Source of the DNA: Merluccius polli
Lineage: Eukaryota > Chordata > Actinopteri > Gadiformes > Merlucciidae
Direction: 5' to 3'
DNA length: 64,000 nucleotides
Assembly: GCA_030340625.1 (NCBI GenBank)
Contig: JAOPHQ010004859.1
Coordinates: forward strand, 152,211-216,210
Part shown: piece after piece, positions 11,551 through 22,076 of the stretch
How the letters are laid out: every line of letters begins with the position of its first letter
Position numbering within the stretch: position 1 is the stretch's first letter
Translations under genes and position numbers: made by a program
The notes under the pieces: generated by a model
What the model saw: only the letters and a program-made list of their open reading frames with translations
Database searches by the model: none
What the model was told of the DNA's origin: nothing

Positions 11551-11698
11551 TTTCTAGAATACAAGTGTCCTTTTAGGAAATGCCAAAGAGGGTTCAGGGA
11601 AAGCAAATCTACTGATGCCTTAGCTTATTATTCCTGTACAGTTGGTGGCGGTATACTAAAAATAAGTCATCTGCCAAGAAACAAAAGAAGAAGAAGAA
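11519..11698 (+). other. LINE 3' UTR with an embedded ORF2 fragment
   Basis: After a T run (about 11519-11543), bases 11544-11624 repeat the reverse-transcriptase coding segment at 9378-9461 with a few substitutions and a short deletion. The typical 3' end (TTGGTGGCGGTATACT, GCCAAGAAACAAAAG, then AGA repeats) follows. Confidence 0.8.
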
Positions 11699-12240
11699 GC
11701 TTTTTGTCCCTCTCGGGAGTCCATAGACCGGAAGGACATGGAAGCCTCCATAGTGCCGTCCTATGTAAATTCTGATAAGTGATTCTTCGCTCAGGAGGAT
11801 AAGTGAGATTGTTGACCCAGATAATTGTACACCAATGGGGACTTATTTATGAATGAACAGTAGCGTGCGGTGAGCCTCAATTTCAGTGGGGCGAAGCTAC
11901 CCGTGTGGCCGACCACGCCCACAATATGTTTTTTAATGTGTATTTTTGAGCTACATTAATAGATGCTAACTAAACTAATTATGAACAAAAATACCGAACG
12001 TGCTTTGAAGCTTTGAACGTGTCAGCCGCAACACATGCATGATGTCGGGCGAATTAGTATGTGCAATGGAAACACCAACCAGGTCTGGAATCATCTTTAG
12101 CTCGAGCTGTATAATACAGTAACGAAGTGTATAGACCCCTTCGAGTGCAACGTCACAGAAATATGCGCACGCGTCTTGGGGTCAGAAAAACACCTACTCA
12201 CATAGACTTCCACTAACGAAGTCCAAACAAAAAGTCTAAA

Positions 12241-12339
12241 ATGCCGACCTGTAGCGCTGTTGGATGTGAAAATAGGACCAGCAGTGGCGTTGACCAGATT
12301 AGGACATTGTCCACTGGTTTAAGAATAAATAAATAAACT
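12241..12339 (+). pseudogene. THAP zinc-finger first-exon remnant
   Basis: A 32-codon frame starting MPTCSAVGCENRTSSG. MP-x-C-x4-C followed by NR is the hallmark of the THAP N-terminus (C2CH finger). It ends at TAA without the later Cys-His part, so it is a first exon or a decayed stub, not a whole domain. THAP domains bind transposon ends in P-type transposases and occur in domesticated THAP proteins. Confidence 0.6.
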
Positions 12340-12437
12340 TACCCCGCCATGCAGGTGCAGTTAGCCGTGTGAATGTAGCACTTCTCCTTGTTGTAGATCA
12401 CCCATGCTTTGTACAACGATGTCTTCTTCCCTTGACG

Positions 12438-12611
12438 CTAATTAACCCAATCTTTAATGGAAGCTGGGTCTGGCAAACTATCGCCGTCAGCCAATACCAA
12501 TTTGTTGAGATATTATTCCCGGTCCTTAATCGGCAACGAGACAGCATATTCGGAAATATTCTGAGGAGAATCGTTGACAGCCATGTACTTCACTTTGTTT
12601 TCTGACCCCAT
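12438..12611 (-). pseudogene. Second transposon start-exon remnant (MGSENKVKY...)
   Basis: Minus-strand frame starting MGSENKVKYMAVNDSP at 12611. It reads to a TAA at 12513-12515, then continues in the same frame as LNKLVLADGDSLPDPASI up to 12438-12440. The sustained coding look across the stop suggests a decayed exon. I recall similar sequence at the start of multicopy fish transposon proteins but cannot name the family. Confidence 0.45.
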
Positions 12612-13317
12612 TAGGCGCGAAAAGACGTGTGCGCATTCTCGTGGCTTGGAATGTTTACAAACAATGAAGGGGTCTATTGGCGGAGTAATTCTAGTTGACC
12701 ATGGGGCGGATAAGTTGACGACCATATAGGACTCTATTAGCGCGGGCTGAAATCCCTATTGCAGCCTGCAGGGTTACGTGATGAACATACGGAGGAGCGC
12801 GACCGTTGAGTTGAACCGCCCCAACATTGAAAGATTACGCTCAAGTAGAATTGCCACCATCCAAAACTTGATGTCAACGTACCAAAAATAGTGTAAAGGT
12901 CTACAGAAACTATAGATAGTTAATGTGATGCAAATATTATTAGAAATAGATTCATGGAGCTGGAGCAAGGATTTTTGGAGGAACTATTTTTTTTGGGAGC
13001 CTGCTCTTGCAAGTAGGTGGTTCGTCGCCCCACCTGCCCACATGAGCCGCACGCTACTGGCTTTGAAAGACCGGACAGTCCGCCTAAAGCCGGACGAATG
13101 GCCGCTCTAGCGCTGTGGTTATCTTCATTACGATTGGAATCATTTGGCCAAAGATTTTTTTTTATTGTGCAGAGATAGCAAACTTGTTTCTCGCTCATTA
13201 TACAGTCGGTTATTATACAGTCCCCCCCCTTAAAAAAACTCTTCGGATCTACACGATTCACGTAAATTACCTATTTTGAGTTTAAAACGGCGAATTTCGC
13301 TGAAAGGTGACTAGTTT

Positions 13318-13425
13318 GCAGGTATGATACTTAAGTACACATACATGTACATACGCATACACATACATGCGTACATATACTGTATATATATACTGTATAT
13401 ATACACACACACATTCACATTCTCT
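13318..13425. repeat. Mixed CA/TA/TG microsatellite
   Basis: ACATACATGTACATACG-type and TATATACTGTATATAT repeats at the 3' end of the minus-strand LINE. They may have grown from its tail. Confidence 0.8.
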
Positions 13426-13429
13426 ACCT

Positions 13430-15175
13430 CTCATCACCATGCCACATCAATTAATAAATAATAATAATCCCCAATACTCATTAATGACCATTATCCATTG
13501 TACCCGCTAAATAACATGTTTGTACATTTTCTTGAAATGGTTGATATTTGGACTTTGCTTGAGTTCCTCACTTAGGTTGTTCCATAGCTTGACACCAGAA
13601 ATAGATATACAGAAACTTTTCAAGGTTGTTCGCCTGCTTAATCTTTTGATGTTATGTTCCCCTCTTAATTGATAACCTCCCTCCCGATTCCTAAACACAT
13701 TTTGTATATTTTCTGGTAATTGTCTGTTTTTTGCCTTATACATACAATGACTGCTGTTTGGTAAGATACAATGTCAATGAATTTCAGTAGTTCCAAGTAG
13801 TTGACCTTGTGAATAGTCCTTATTGCTCTTTTCTGCAGGATAGTAAATGACCGTAATGAAGTTTTGTAAGTGTTTCCCCAAACCTCAACCCAGTAATGTA
13901 TATATGGCAAGACCAGTGAACAGTACAGTGTGCAAAGAGAATTATGATTCAGTAAGTGTTTTACTTTGTGTATGACTGCAATGCTTCTTGAAACTTTGGA
14001 CTGTACATGTTTGATTTCCAACTCAGTCTGTCATCTACTATCACCCCAAGAAATCTGTTTTCATGCACCCTTTCAATTTCAACCCCATCTAATTCTATTC
14101 GCACCTTTGTGTTCCATGTGCATTTGCCAAACATCATGAACTTAGTCTTACTTACATTTAATGATAATTTATTCCAGTCAAACCATATCTTTAGTTTTTT
14201 CATTTCCTCGTTTACAACTGTTTCCACTTGTTTAATGTTTTCTCCTGAACAAAAAATATTTGTGTCATCCGCAAAATTGACCAATGTTAAACATCTAGAT
14301 ACTTTACACATATCATTAATATACAGTATAAACAATTTGGGGCCCAATACTGACCCCTGGGGGACCCCGCAAGCAATGTCCAAATATCCAGAGCAGTGGT
14401 TACCCAACTTTACAAATTGTTGCCGTCCTTTCAAATAACTCTTTACCCAGTCTAATACCAGTCCCCTTATCCCATATTTTTCCAGTTTGTTGAATAGTAT
14501 GTTATAATTAATTGTATCAAATGCTTTTTTAAGATCGATAAATACTCCGATTGCATGTTTTTTGTTGTCTATTGCATCTGTGATTTGCTCTATTGATGCC
14601 ATTATTGCCTGTGATGTTGATCTGTTAACCCTAAACCCATACTGACTCTCTGAAAATAGTTTGTGTTTTTCCAAAAATGCATCCATTCTATTGTTAAAAA
14701 GCTTTTCCAATATTTTTGAGAGTTGTGGCAGTATCGAGACAGGTCTGTAGTTTGTAAAGTTGTGCTTGCTCCCAGTTTTATATAGCGGAATGACCTTAGC
14801 AATTTTCATCTTGTTTGGAAATGTACCAGTTTGAAAAGACAAATTACAGATGTGTGCTAATGGCTTTGATACCCCTTCGATGACCTTTTTAATTAATGAC
14901 ATATCAATGCCATTATAGTCTGTAGATGTTTTATTTTTTACACTTTTTTACTCATTTTCCTCTATTGCTTTCAGGAACATTGAGTGGGGATTCCTTATTA
15001 TTAGTTTATCCATGTAGTCTCCATCCAGCCCTGGATTTGGGATGTTTTTTGCTAGCTCAGGACCAACATCTACAAAGAACTGATTAAAACTGTTTGCCAC
15101 CTCACCCATATTATAATTTTCGTTATCATTTATAAGAAAATATTTAGGTAAATTGTTTTGTTTAGCACCAGATCA
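13430..15175 (-). mobile_element. 5'-truncated LINE (Jockey/CR1/L2 group) with decayed reverse transcriptase
   Basis: Only the reverse-transcriptase half and the C-terminus remain, and no endonuclease is present. Reading on the minus strand: a pre-RT segment (GEVANSFNQFFVDVGPELA), an in-frame TAA at 14948-14950, then the RT (13961-14902) with YRPVSILPQLSKILEKL, FIDLKKAFDTINYNIL, GVPQGSVLGPKLF and FADDTNIF. A frameshift near 14000 leads into LPYIHYWVEVWGNT (13665-14021), and a second near 13745 into the C-terminal piece ending at 13507. The 5' edge at about 15170 is abrupt, as expected of a truncated LINE. The FADDTN box and GVPQGSVLG fit the CR1/L2/Daphne-like group, but the clade is not certain. 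Confidence 0.8.
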
Positions 15176-15339
15176 GTTCATAATGTCCATCCCTCCTACA
15201 ACAGTACATTACCATAAACATACCGACTATCATTTCCACATTAGTCTATTTTATAGTACAGTAGAGTAGCAATTTCATCGTACAGGGGACATGTAATTAT
15301 GACAAATGAGCAAATGGCCTGAGGAGGGGTTTGGTCAGG

Positions 15340-18300
15340 TTAAACCTTCCCAAACCCCAGGGACCCGACAAGAGCTGTGCTCATCATATCAGCAAAATCC
15401 TCCTCCTCCCTAAAACCTCTTGGAAGGTAGAGGAAGAGGGCACAGGTGGAGGCACAGGGAAGCCGCCTTGTCCCTGGCTCCTGGTCGAAGAAATGAACCT
15501 CGCATTTCCTCGGGAAGCCCAGGGCTGGAGGATGATCAAGAGGTCTTCGAAGGTGGCATCCACCTCTCCCTCTGTTGGCATATACGTAGTGTTACTTTGT
15601 TTGCAAAGCATGTTAGTGTCATTGTTATTGCAAAGCTTATGTGAGAATTCTATCAACTTGTCAATATACCAACGATACTGGAGATAGATGGCTATCTATA
15701 TAGTTAAGTGCGGTCAGTTCTAAAAATACAAATTGTCTTCATTGACAGCATTTGTTGTCAGGCTTTGGGACCCAGCGGGAACATGCAGGTTATGTTTTTT
15801 AATTTATTTCCCTTTTAATACAAATGTGGCTCCTTTACTTTTGTCAATGAATGATAGCGAGATAGCAATAAAACTTCCCCTGCCCTAGCGATCAATTATT
15901 GACGTCCAATTGAGAATCAAATGTATTAACCCACCTTCAACTTTGATGAGCCAGTCATCATACTGGAAGATGGTTTCCTCCTCCTCCTCCTCCTCCCTGT
16001 CATTACTGCCCTCAGGGCTCCAATCCATCAGGAATAGGCCTCTGAAGGTCTGCCGGGTCAATTTCCCCACCGTTGAGCAGAAAATTGTCAGAAACTGCTG
16101 CCAATTTGCAGAGACAAGGTCGAAAAAATGGCCACAGGAGTTCAACCCAGCAGTATACTGCTGCACCATACTGGCCACTCTGTTGATGAGATGGTGATAG
16201 AAACACATGAAGAAGGCCTGCACTCATAGGCTTTGTTGGAGGGGGGGTTTGAAAATGTAATACCTCGTCAGATGACGCTTATTACTTTTTAATAATTTGT
16301 AACAGCCATTTTTGCTAATTTCATTTACTACGGTTTAATTGACAATTGAAATGTCTACAATCAAAAGTTCAAAACTTGGGAACAACTCGACACTCGCACA
16401 CTGCCCTCCTGACACACAAACACAACATCATGTTGTCTGCCACTACACTCCATATGTTATGGTATTTTCATTCTATCTTACCGATGGAAACAGTAGTTGG
16501 CCACTACCCTCTCAATGACTTGAGGCATCTCCTGCAAAGTCGAGGTGTAGAAGGAGGGCACCCCGCAGTCAGAGACCCAGTCCCCACAGGATCCCTTCAG
16601 TCGCTGCAGGTCCTCCTCCGTGCGACAGGCCTTCAACTTTTCAAAATGAACAAAGAAAAAAAAGGTTGGTCTTCAATGTGCTTTGTTGGTATGCTGTGCA
16701 ATAATGCTAATATCTACATTTTTCTATGAAAAACAAAATAAGACATCCTCTAATTGCTGTCTGTACTTTATCATTACAACACACATGACAGAATTTCATT
16801 TACGTCACCTGTTGCAGTTTGCCCCCTTTCTCCTCGTCGAGCAGCACCCCTATGTCTAGGTCACTTAGGGGTGCTGACTGGCCACACATAAGCAGGTAAA
16901 CAGCCCTGCTTATCGACCGGGGCCCCGGGCCACTGTGGGCCACTGACCAAGCGGTCAGTTTCCCCGCCTTGAAATATTTTTGTTGCTCCAGGGCACGAAG
17001 GTCATAGGAGAAAAATAGCTAATTCGAGCGTTCCTCAAAAACCCCGAAGGTGCCCTGAATGGCCATTATTAGGAGTCTGTAAAGCAGAGCACAGGGGAAA
17101 AGTCATTTGATAGTGAAAAGGGAAAAAGGGATGTAGTTTCCTTAAAGGGAAACGACATAACCAGAACAGTAGAAAAGTAAAATACTAAAGTAACACATTA
17201 CTTCAAGCAGCATTTTGGACATTACCTTTGGAATTCCCTCCTGGGACCACCATAGTCGTCCGCCATTTCATAAAGAAATTCAATACGGGGCTCTCTTTGC
17301 CACTCAAAGTAAAAACGGCTCAGCACCGAGCATGCACTTTTTAAGACATTCTGCCGGCGTACAGCCACCGTCAACGGCCGCTCTATGTTAACGTTCTCCA
17401 GGGTAAACCTCAAGAGCAGCTGATCAAGGCTAACCTATTATGAGTAACAAAAAAACAACAATTACTGTGTGGTGTAATGAAATTCACACAGATCATGACA
17501 ATATCACATGGAGAGTACAATAACCGTCTGTAACAGTCTAATACACTTTATGGTCTTACAGCTGTTGGGTCAGATCCAGAGGCAGCCAGAGGCTCCTCGA
17601 CATCCGATCCGGATGATGACAGGTCATCGTCAATGATGAAGAATTCATCTCTAGAACAGAAAATATAAAAATAGAAATAGAATTATAGGCTGGGGATCAA
17701 TGATACAGACAAATGCATTAGTTATGCACTTTGTTCATCCGAATCCGTACAATCCCGTTCATTCACTTTTTTCCCTTTTCATTTGAGCAACCTTCATATT
17801 TGACTAAACCAGGACTAACTAAACCTAAATACTCCCATGATGTTCCCAGACACTGTCACAAGGTCCCCTGTGGTCGAGCTCCACCTAGACAGCACGGGGC
17901 CAAACATCTTGATGCCTCATTAATATCAGTTTGGCGTAAGATCTAAGATCTTCAAGGGCGTCAGTGGCATTTTGAGTGTGGGGGACATATTTTGGCGGGG
18001 GGTCTGGGGGTCCTCCCCCAGAACATTTTCAAAGAAGTACATGCAATTGCCCGCATTCTGGTGCATTTTACCATGTTTTTAGATTTAAAATGATCTCCCG
18101 CTAACATCATCACATACCCTTCGCCATACCTAGAGATTGGCATGGTTTTATTTCAGTTAGCCTATTAGCTGGTTTGATTTGCATTGAGAAATCATTAGGC
18201 TAACTAACAGCTATAAGGCTAACTGAAGAGAACCATGCCAATCTCTAGGTATGGTGAAGGGTATGTGATGATGTGGGGCTATTTTAATTCCACAGGCCTA

Positions 18301-19717
18301 GGTGACTTCATCAGGATGCATAGTATCCTGGATCCATGAAATAACTGGCTTTTAAAAATAAGAATCTGCCTGCCTCTATGGGAATTTAACATAGGGGTGT
18401 CTATACTTTTTTAATGGAGAACATTTATTTATTAACGATACATTATTCATTCACAAAGCAAATTGGTATCCTTAAAGGTTGGTTTTTTCTCATTTGTTTA
18501 ATTAAGATATTAAGATCAATTTCCAAAAGATGATTTTTTTATTGTACTTTTTACTCAACTTTAGCACAGGTGCCTAAACGTATGCCTACCACTGTGTATA
18601 TATTTTTTTCTCTTGTTGCTTCATGTAGGCCAGAGATGCCTGTGTGATTGTAATTGAAAATTGTTAGCCGTATGATGTTAACCCAGGATAAGTTGATCCT
18701 GGATAAGTAATGCTGATGGTTGGGTGAGGGACATGTGAACAATGTGCGTGTTGAGTGGTAGAATGACAATTATTTACCTTGATGGCACCCCGGGCTGGTC
18801 TAGCAACCCCTGCTGGGGACTGACTGGGCGCTCTCTAGAAACAAATAAAACGACACAATAGAATTAGGATCAGAACCATATGCTATGTGAACAATGCCAT
18901 CAAGATGCCTGGATTATCACTAAGTACAAAAACAATAAACGTTTCTCATGAAACCTTTGTCAGAATTGCATATCAAAGTAGATACAATAAGAAGAACACT
19001 TGCCTTGGTGGTTGACTGTCGTATTCTAAAACAAACAAATGCCAATATTTGAGTATGTTTCCTTTACACAAACTGCGTTGTTAAACATTGTACAAAAATG
19101 TGGACTCAGACAACATCATTTACACCAAAAAAGGTTAATTTTAGTGGCCCTAATAATCTATGTTCATTATGACTTATATCGTAGAGTTATATCTTAGACT
19201 ACCTTGGGTCGAAGATATAAATTTGACCGGTTGAGTTCCCTCCGGTTCCGGATGTCCAGAGGACACTGGTCGGTCAACGGGACCACCTCCCGGGTAGAGC
19301 TGACCCGGCAGAGCTCGAATTCTGCCGGGACTCCGGGAACATTATCCCGCAGACATTGAAAGAAGTCCTCTGCAGAGAGGTCCAGGGGCACAGCCAGGAC
19401 AAAGGGCGGTCTGTGATCTGTGAACAGATGCAAACAAAGGTATTTCGATTTTAATAAGCCAATAATATTTGTAATTGACAAAACAACATTCATTTACTGA
19501 TGGCGGTTCTTAAATTTTGAGAATCAGACCAGCATTATGACAAATGCATGTAAATGAGTTATTTGATATAGCACATAATCATATATCTCTGTTCATCCAA
19601 ATAAAAAAAAATTACCGTTCCGGGACCAATACCTAGTTACAACTTTAAAACTAATTGGCCTTTGGCCTCGACCACGAGGCTCCCGCCGTTGCGGTCTGGC
19701 ACCCTCGCGGTTGAAGC
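15340..19717 (-). pseudogene. HECT-type E3 ubiquitin ligase gene (fish G2E3-like), exons retained but disrupted
   Basis: Minus-strand exons traced by splice sites: 19717-19616, 19417-19203, 19025-19004 (22 nt, GC donor, weak), 18834-18778, 17650-17560, 17434-17226, 17076-16809, 16636-16482, 16217-15935, 15571-15340. Key residues: GRGQRPISFKVV; DEFFIIDDD (acidic linker); then the HECT domain: VAVRRQNVLKSACSVL, GGPRREF, LFFSYDLRALEQQKYF, GWSVA-like AWSVAHSGPGPR, CGDWVSDCGVPSFY, GLNSCGHFFDL, DWSPEGSNDRE, and the C-lobe FFDQEPGTRRLPCASTC, whose cysteine (codon 15442-15444) is the expected thioester residue. The frame ends GFGKV-stop at 15340-15342. Damage: an in-frame TAG at 17019-17021, frame breaks at the 16482/16217 junction and near 15525-15535, and a 1-nt phase conflict between exons 2 and 4. 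Introns are present, so it is an unprocessed pseudogene. The family transfers ubiquitin through the C-lobe cysteine. Confidence 0.8.
18100..18290. repeat. Inverted repeat (~60-bp arms) in the HECT intron
   Basis: CATACCCTTCGCCATACCTA on the left pairs with TAGGTATGGTGAAGGGTATG on the right. The arms extend through CATGGTT and AGTTAGCC and surround a loop of about 70 bases. Probably a small fold-back element. Confidence 0.8.
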
Positions 19718-19989
19718 CTGTAATCTGGATGCATTACTTTACATATTAATTATTATACATAAACATACATACATACATACATACTGTCATTACATTACAT
19801 GAGAAAATGGAAAGATTTCTCGCAAACTTTCTTCAAAAAGGCAGTAACACAGTGTATTAAATTAACATAAATTGCAAAAGGAATAGACACAGGGTATAAA
19901 TGATATTTTTTTAATTAAAGGTCTAACCACACTAAACATGATATGATTAACACGACCTATGTGTTGTGCAAGGTATGGCAGCAGCCTAC

Positions 19990-20079
19990 ATGTTCAATCT
20001 TCGGCGACTCCTTGCAACGGCATCAGCCGCCTTGCGACGACCAGTTCACACTGCTGCAACTTTTCCACTGCGACGTTCT
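19990..20079 (-). pseudogene. Possible additional HECT-gene exon
   Basis: After an acceptor-like TTGTTTTAG, one frame reads RRSGKVAAV, a stop, then TGRRKAADAVARSRRRLNM. The arginine-rich wording looks coding, but the stop and phase do not join cleanly to either neighbour exon. A decayed exon is the simplest reading. Confidence 0.3.
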
Positions 20080-20304
20080 AAAACAATGCAAATATGTTTT
20101 TGAATGAGTTTCTGAAAGCAGTGTTTTAAGATGGGATATATGGGGAGCGTATAGGGTTTAACTGAAAGTTTCTGAAACACTTAAAAACTTAAAAACTGGT
20201 TGCTAGCTAAAACCGAATAGGTCAGTCTGACTCACCCAGTGTTGCCAACTATTTCCAAGGAAAGTAGCTAAAGCCTGCTCCAAAAGTCGCTAAATATCGC
20301 TAGA

Positions 20305-20368
20305 TGACGTCATACGCTAATTTGCATATTAGTGACGTCATACGCTAATTTGCATATTAGTGACGTCA
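20305..20368. promoter_or_regulatory. 28-bp tandem repeat with CRE palindromes and octamer-like motifs
   Basis: Three TGACGTCA palindromes at 20305, 20333 and 20361 are separated by two copies of TACGCTAATTTGCATATTAG. TGACGTCA is the CREB/ATF consensus and ATTTGCAT the POU octamer. It lies in the hAT subterminal region, and activity is unknown. Confidence 0.45.
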
Positions 20369-20669
20369 TCACGTTGTGTAGATCTATAAAACAAAAACAT
20401 TCACTTCCATGTAACGATAGGCGCTGTTTCTACATAGGCCAGTCTTTACTTTTATAATCGTGGTAAAGCCTGTCCGCTGCAGGCAGCACAGCAGGTCAAT
20501 GAGGCAGGCAGAGTCGTATGAGAAGGAGGATGATTATTGATGTTTTATCAACAATGAAACGGTTGGACAGCCGTTAATATAGTTCCCGTCTCTGTGTGGC
20601 GCACACATTTAAGCCTATCACTGAAACAGGAGCTGCGCGATCGCTGTGTGATTTATTTACTTTCATTTT

Positions 20670-20922
20670 TTTAGATTAGATTAGATTAGATTCAACTTTA
20701 TTGTCATTACACAAGTATAAATACAGGATAACGAAATGCAGTTTAGTGTCTAATCAGAAGTGCAAAGAGCAGCAAGTGCAATAAGTAAATACGTACAGTA
20801 TGTGCAAAATACGTATATACAGTATGTGCAATATATAGGAGAGATATAGAATATAAACAGTATTAACAGTACTATGTGCAATATACAGGTGAGCAGTATA
20901 AAAATTATAAACAGTATAAACA
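20670..20922. repeat. Interspersed repeat with CAACTTTATTGTCATTACAC motif
   Basis: A GATTA run, then TTTATTGTCATTACACAAG, AACGAAATGCAG and repeated ACAGTAT/TGTGCAATATA units. A related copy lies near 34105-34224. The Gypsy element is inserted in its repeated tail. Confidence 0.5.
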
Positions 20923-21956
20923 TGTAGCCCTGTGCTATATTTTCTTTTAATTATCTTTTTTCTGAAAGGTGTTGATAACTGTTTAATATGGTTTTGAATG
21001 CATTGTTCAGAATGTTTATTTTGCTATGGCCTGTATTTTATTTTCCTTTGAATATGTACGTTGTTGATGTCTGTTGATGTAATGTGACCTTTGCATCAGG
21101 ACTGGGGAACTATGACCTTTGAACCGGAGGGTTCAAAGGTCGGAAGCTGGGAGTTAATGGAGGACTAGATGGGAAAAGAGAGGGTGTGGACGGATAGTCC
21201 AGGCTCGAAATTCTGCCTTTACCATTACACGTGGCTCTTTCCAGAACATGAGGTTAGAGACAAATTGTTGTACTTTTCAGTTAAGAGAACTATAATAGCA
21301 ATGATCGTGTGATGCGCCGGAGAATTGGTTGTGGAAGATTGTATGGTGCGAGCTCCGAACGGGGGTTCACATAAGCGGAGGAGAGAAGGCCCCCGCGCCG
21401 TTTGGCGAAGACGGAGAGCGAGGACCTGTCGGGAGTGGACCTGTCGAGAGTGGACAGGTCAAGAGTGGACCGGTCGGGAGGAAGACCGCGTGATTTTCCC
21501 GTTCGTTTGCACGCGCGGACGCGCGCACGCACGGACACACACACACGGCTCCCCTCCGCATGAGGTACAATTTTAAGTTTGTTTTGTTTGCTCGGAGGAG
21601 TGAAGCGGCTCTTTGGTTTTCAGCCTCCACGTACCCGAGCGTCGACCCAGGCCTGCAACGTGGGGTTATATTTAGTTAATGCCGGCCTAGAACTCTTTTT
21701 TATAGTTTATATGAGTTAGCATTGAACAATACTATTGCTCTATGTTGTATTGTATCATTGATGACCCGTTAAATTGATTTGTGCTATAGTAAACATTTGA
21801 TATTCAGACTACCAAGAATGTGTGTTCACTACAAACTAATAACCTAAATTGTGCAAATTTCCACACATAGTGTGGTTGGTTACATTGAACTCTGGAGCGT
21901 CCCAGGTTGGTCGAATAACATTATCATGCCCATAGTCAGGGCATGGGGGCGCTACA
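20923..21956 (+). repeat. 5' LTR
   Basis: TG...CA bounded, 1034 bp. Contains a perfect 12-bp inverted repeat around GGAG at 21114-21141, a possible TATA-like AACTATAATAG near 21290, and a 15-bp tandem unit (GAGTGGACCTGTCG) at about 21430-21485. Confidence 0.95.
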
Positions 21957-21961
21957 TAAAA

Positions 21962-21979
21962 TGGGGGCTCGTCCGGGAT
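21962..21979 (+). promoter_or_regulatory. Primer-binding site, tRNA-Pro type
   Basis: TGGGGGCTCGTCCGGGAT begins 6 bases after the LTR. It matches the 18-base tRNA-Pro primer site known from gammaretroviruses. Confidence 0.9.
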
Positions 21980-22076
21980 GTTTGTAGTGTTTGGAACGCT
22001 TTTTGTTGCAGTAGTCTTATTGTCTTATTGTTAGGTTAGCACGTAATTCGCCCTTAAGGAAAATTGTGATTTAGCC

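Larger units (their letters stand above)
6445..11698 (+). mobile_element. Full-length I/Nimb-like LINE retrotransposon
   Basis: A complete two-ORF non-LTR element. ORF1 has zinc knuckles. ORF2 has an apurinic-type endonuclease, a reverse transcriptase with YADD, and a C-terminal RNase H. RNase H plus CCHC ORF1 points to the I superfamily, and Nimb is the teleost clade I consider closest. The 3' end has GGTGGCGGTATACT and an (AGA)n tail. Both sides carry the 12-base direct repeat GCTTTTTGTCCC (6433-6444 and 11699-11710), so the copy is apparently full length. The 5' UTR starts with a T run and TTGGAGGCCGGAAGTGG. It lies 26 bases beyond the hAT right end. Confidence 0.85.
12131..12677. mobile_element. 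Short transposon with THAP start exon and an opposing start exon
   Basis: Inverted ends ATAGACCCCTTC are followed on each side by TGCGCACGCGTC or TGCGCACACGTC. The plus-strand end carries a THAP-like start exon and the minus-strand end a second start exon. No convincing target duplication was found. Probably an internally deleted derivative of a larger THAP-type transposon. Confidence 0.55.
11858..13059. mobile_element. DNA transposon with CAGTAGCGTGCGG termini
   Basis: The left end CAGTAGCGTGCGGTGAGCC and right end GAGCCGCACGCTACTG are inverted, and both are followed inward by GTGGGGCGA or its complement. The flanking octamers match at only 4 of 8 bases, so the superfamily is uncertain. It encloses the THAP-bearing element at 12131-12677. 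Confidence 0.6.

Noticed and set aside
11850..13067. hAT assignment by an 8-bp duplication for 11858-13059
   Set aside because: The flanking octamers match at only 4 of 8 bases, so only the inverted ends are claimed.
21290..21576. ORFs repeated identically at 28444-28730
   Set aside because: They lie inside the two LTRs and arise from a short tandem repeat; no protein family is visible.
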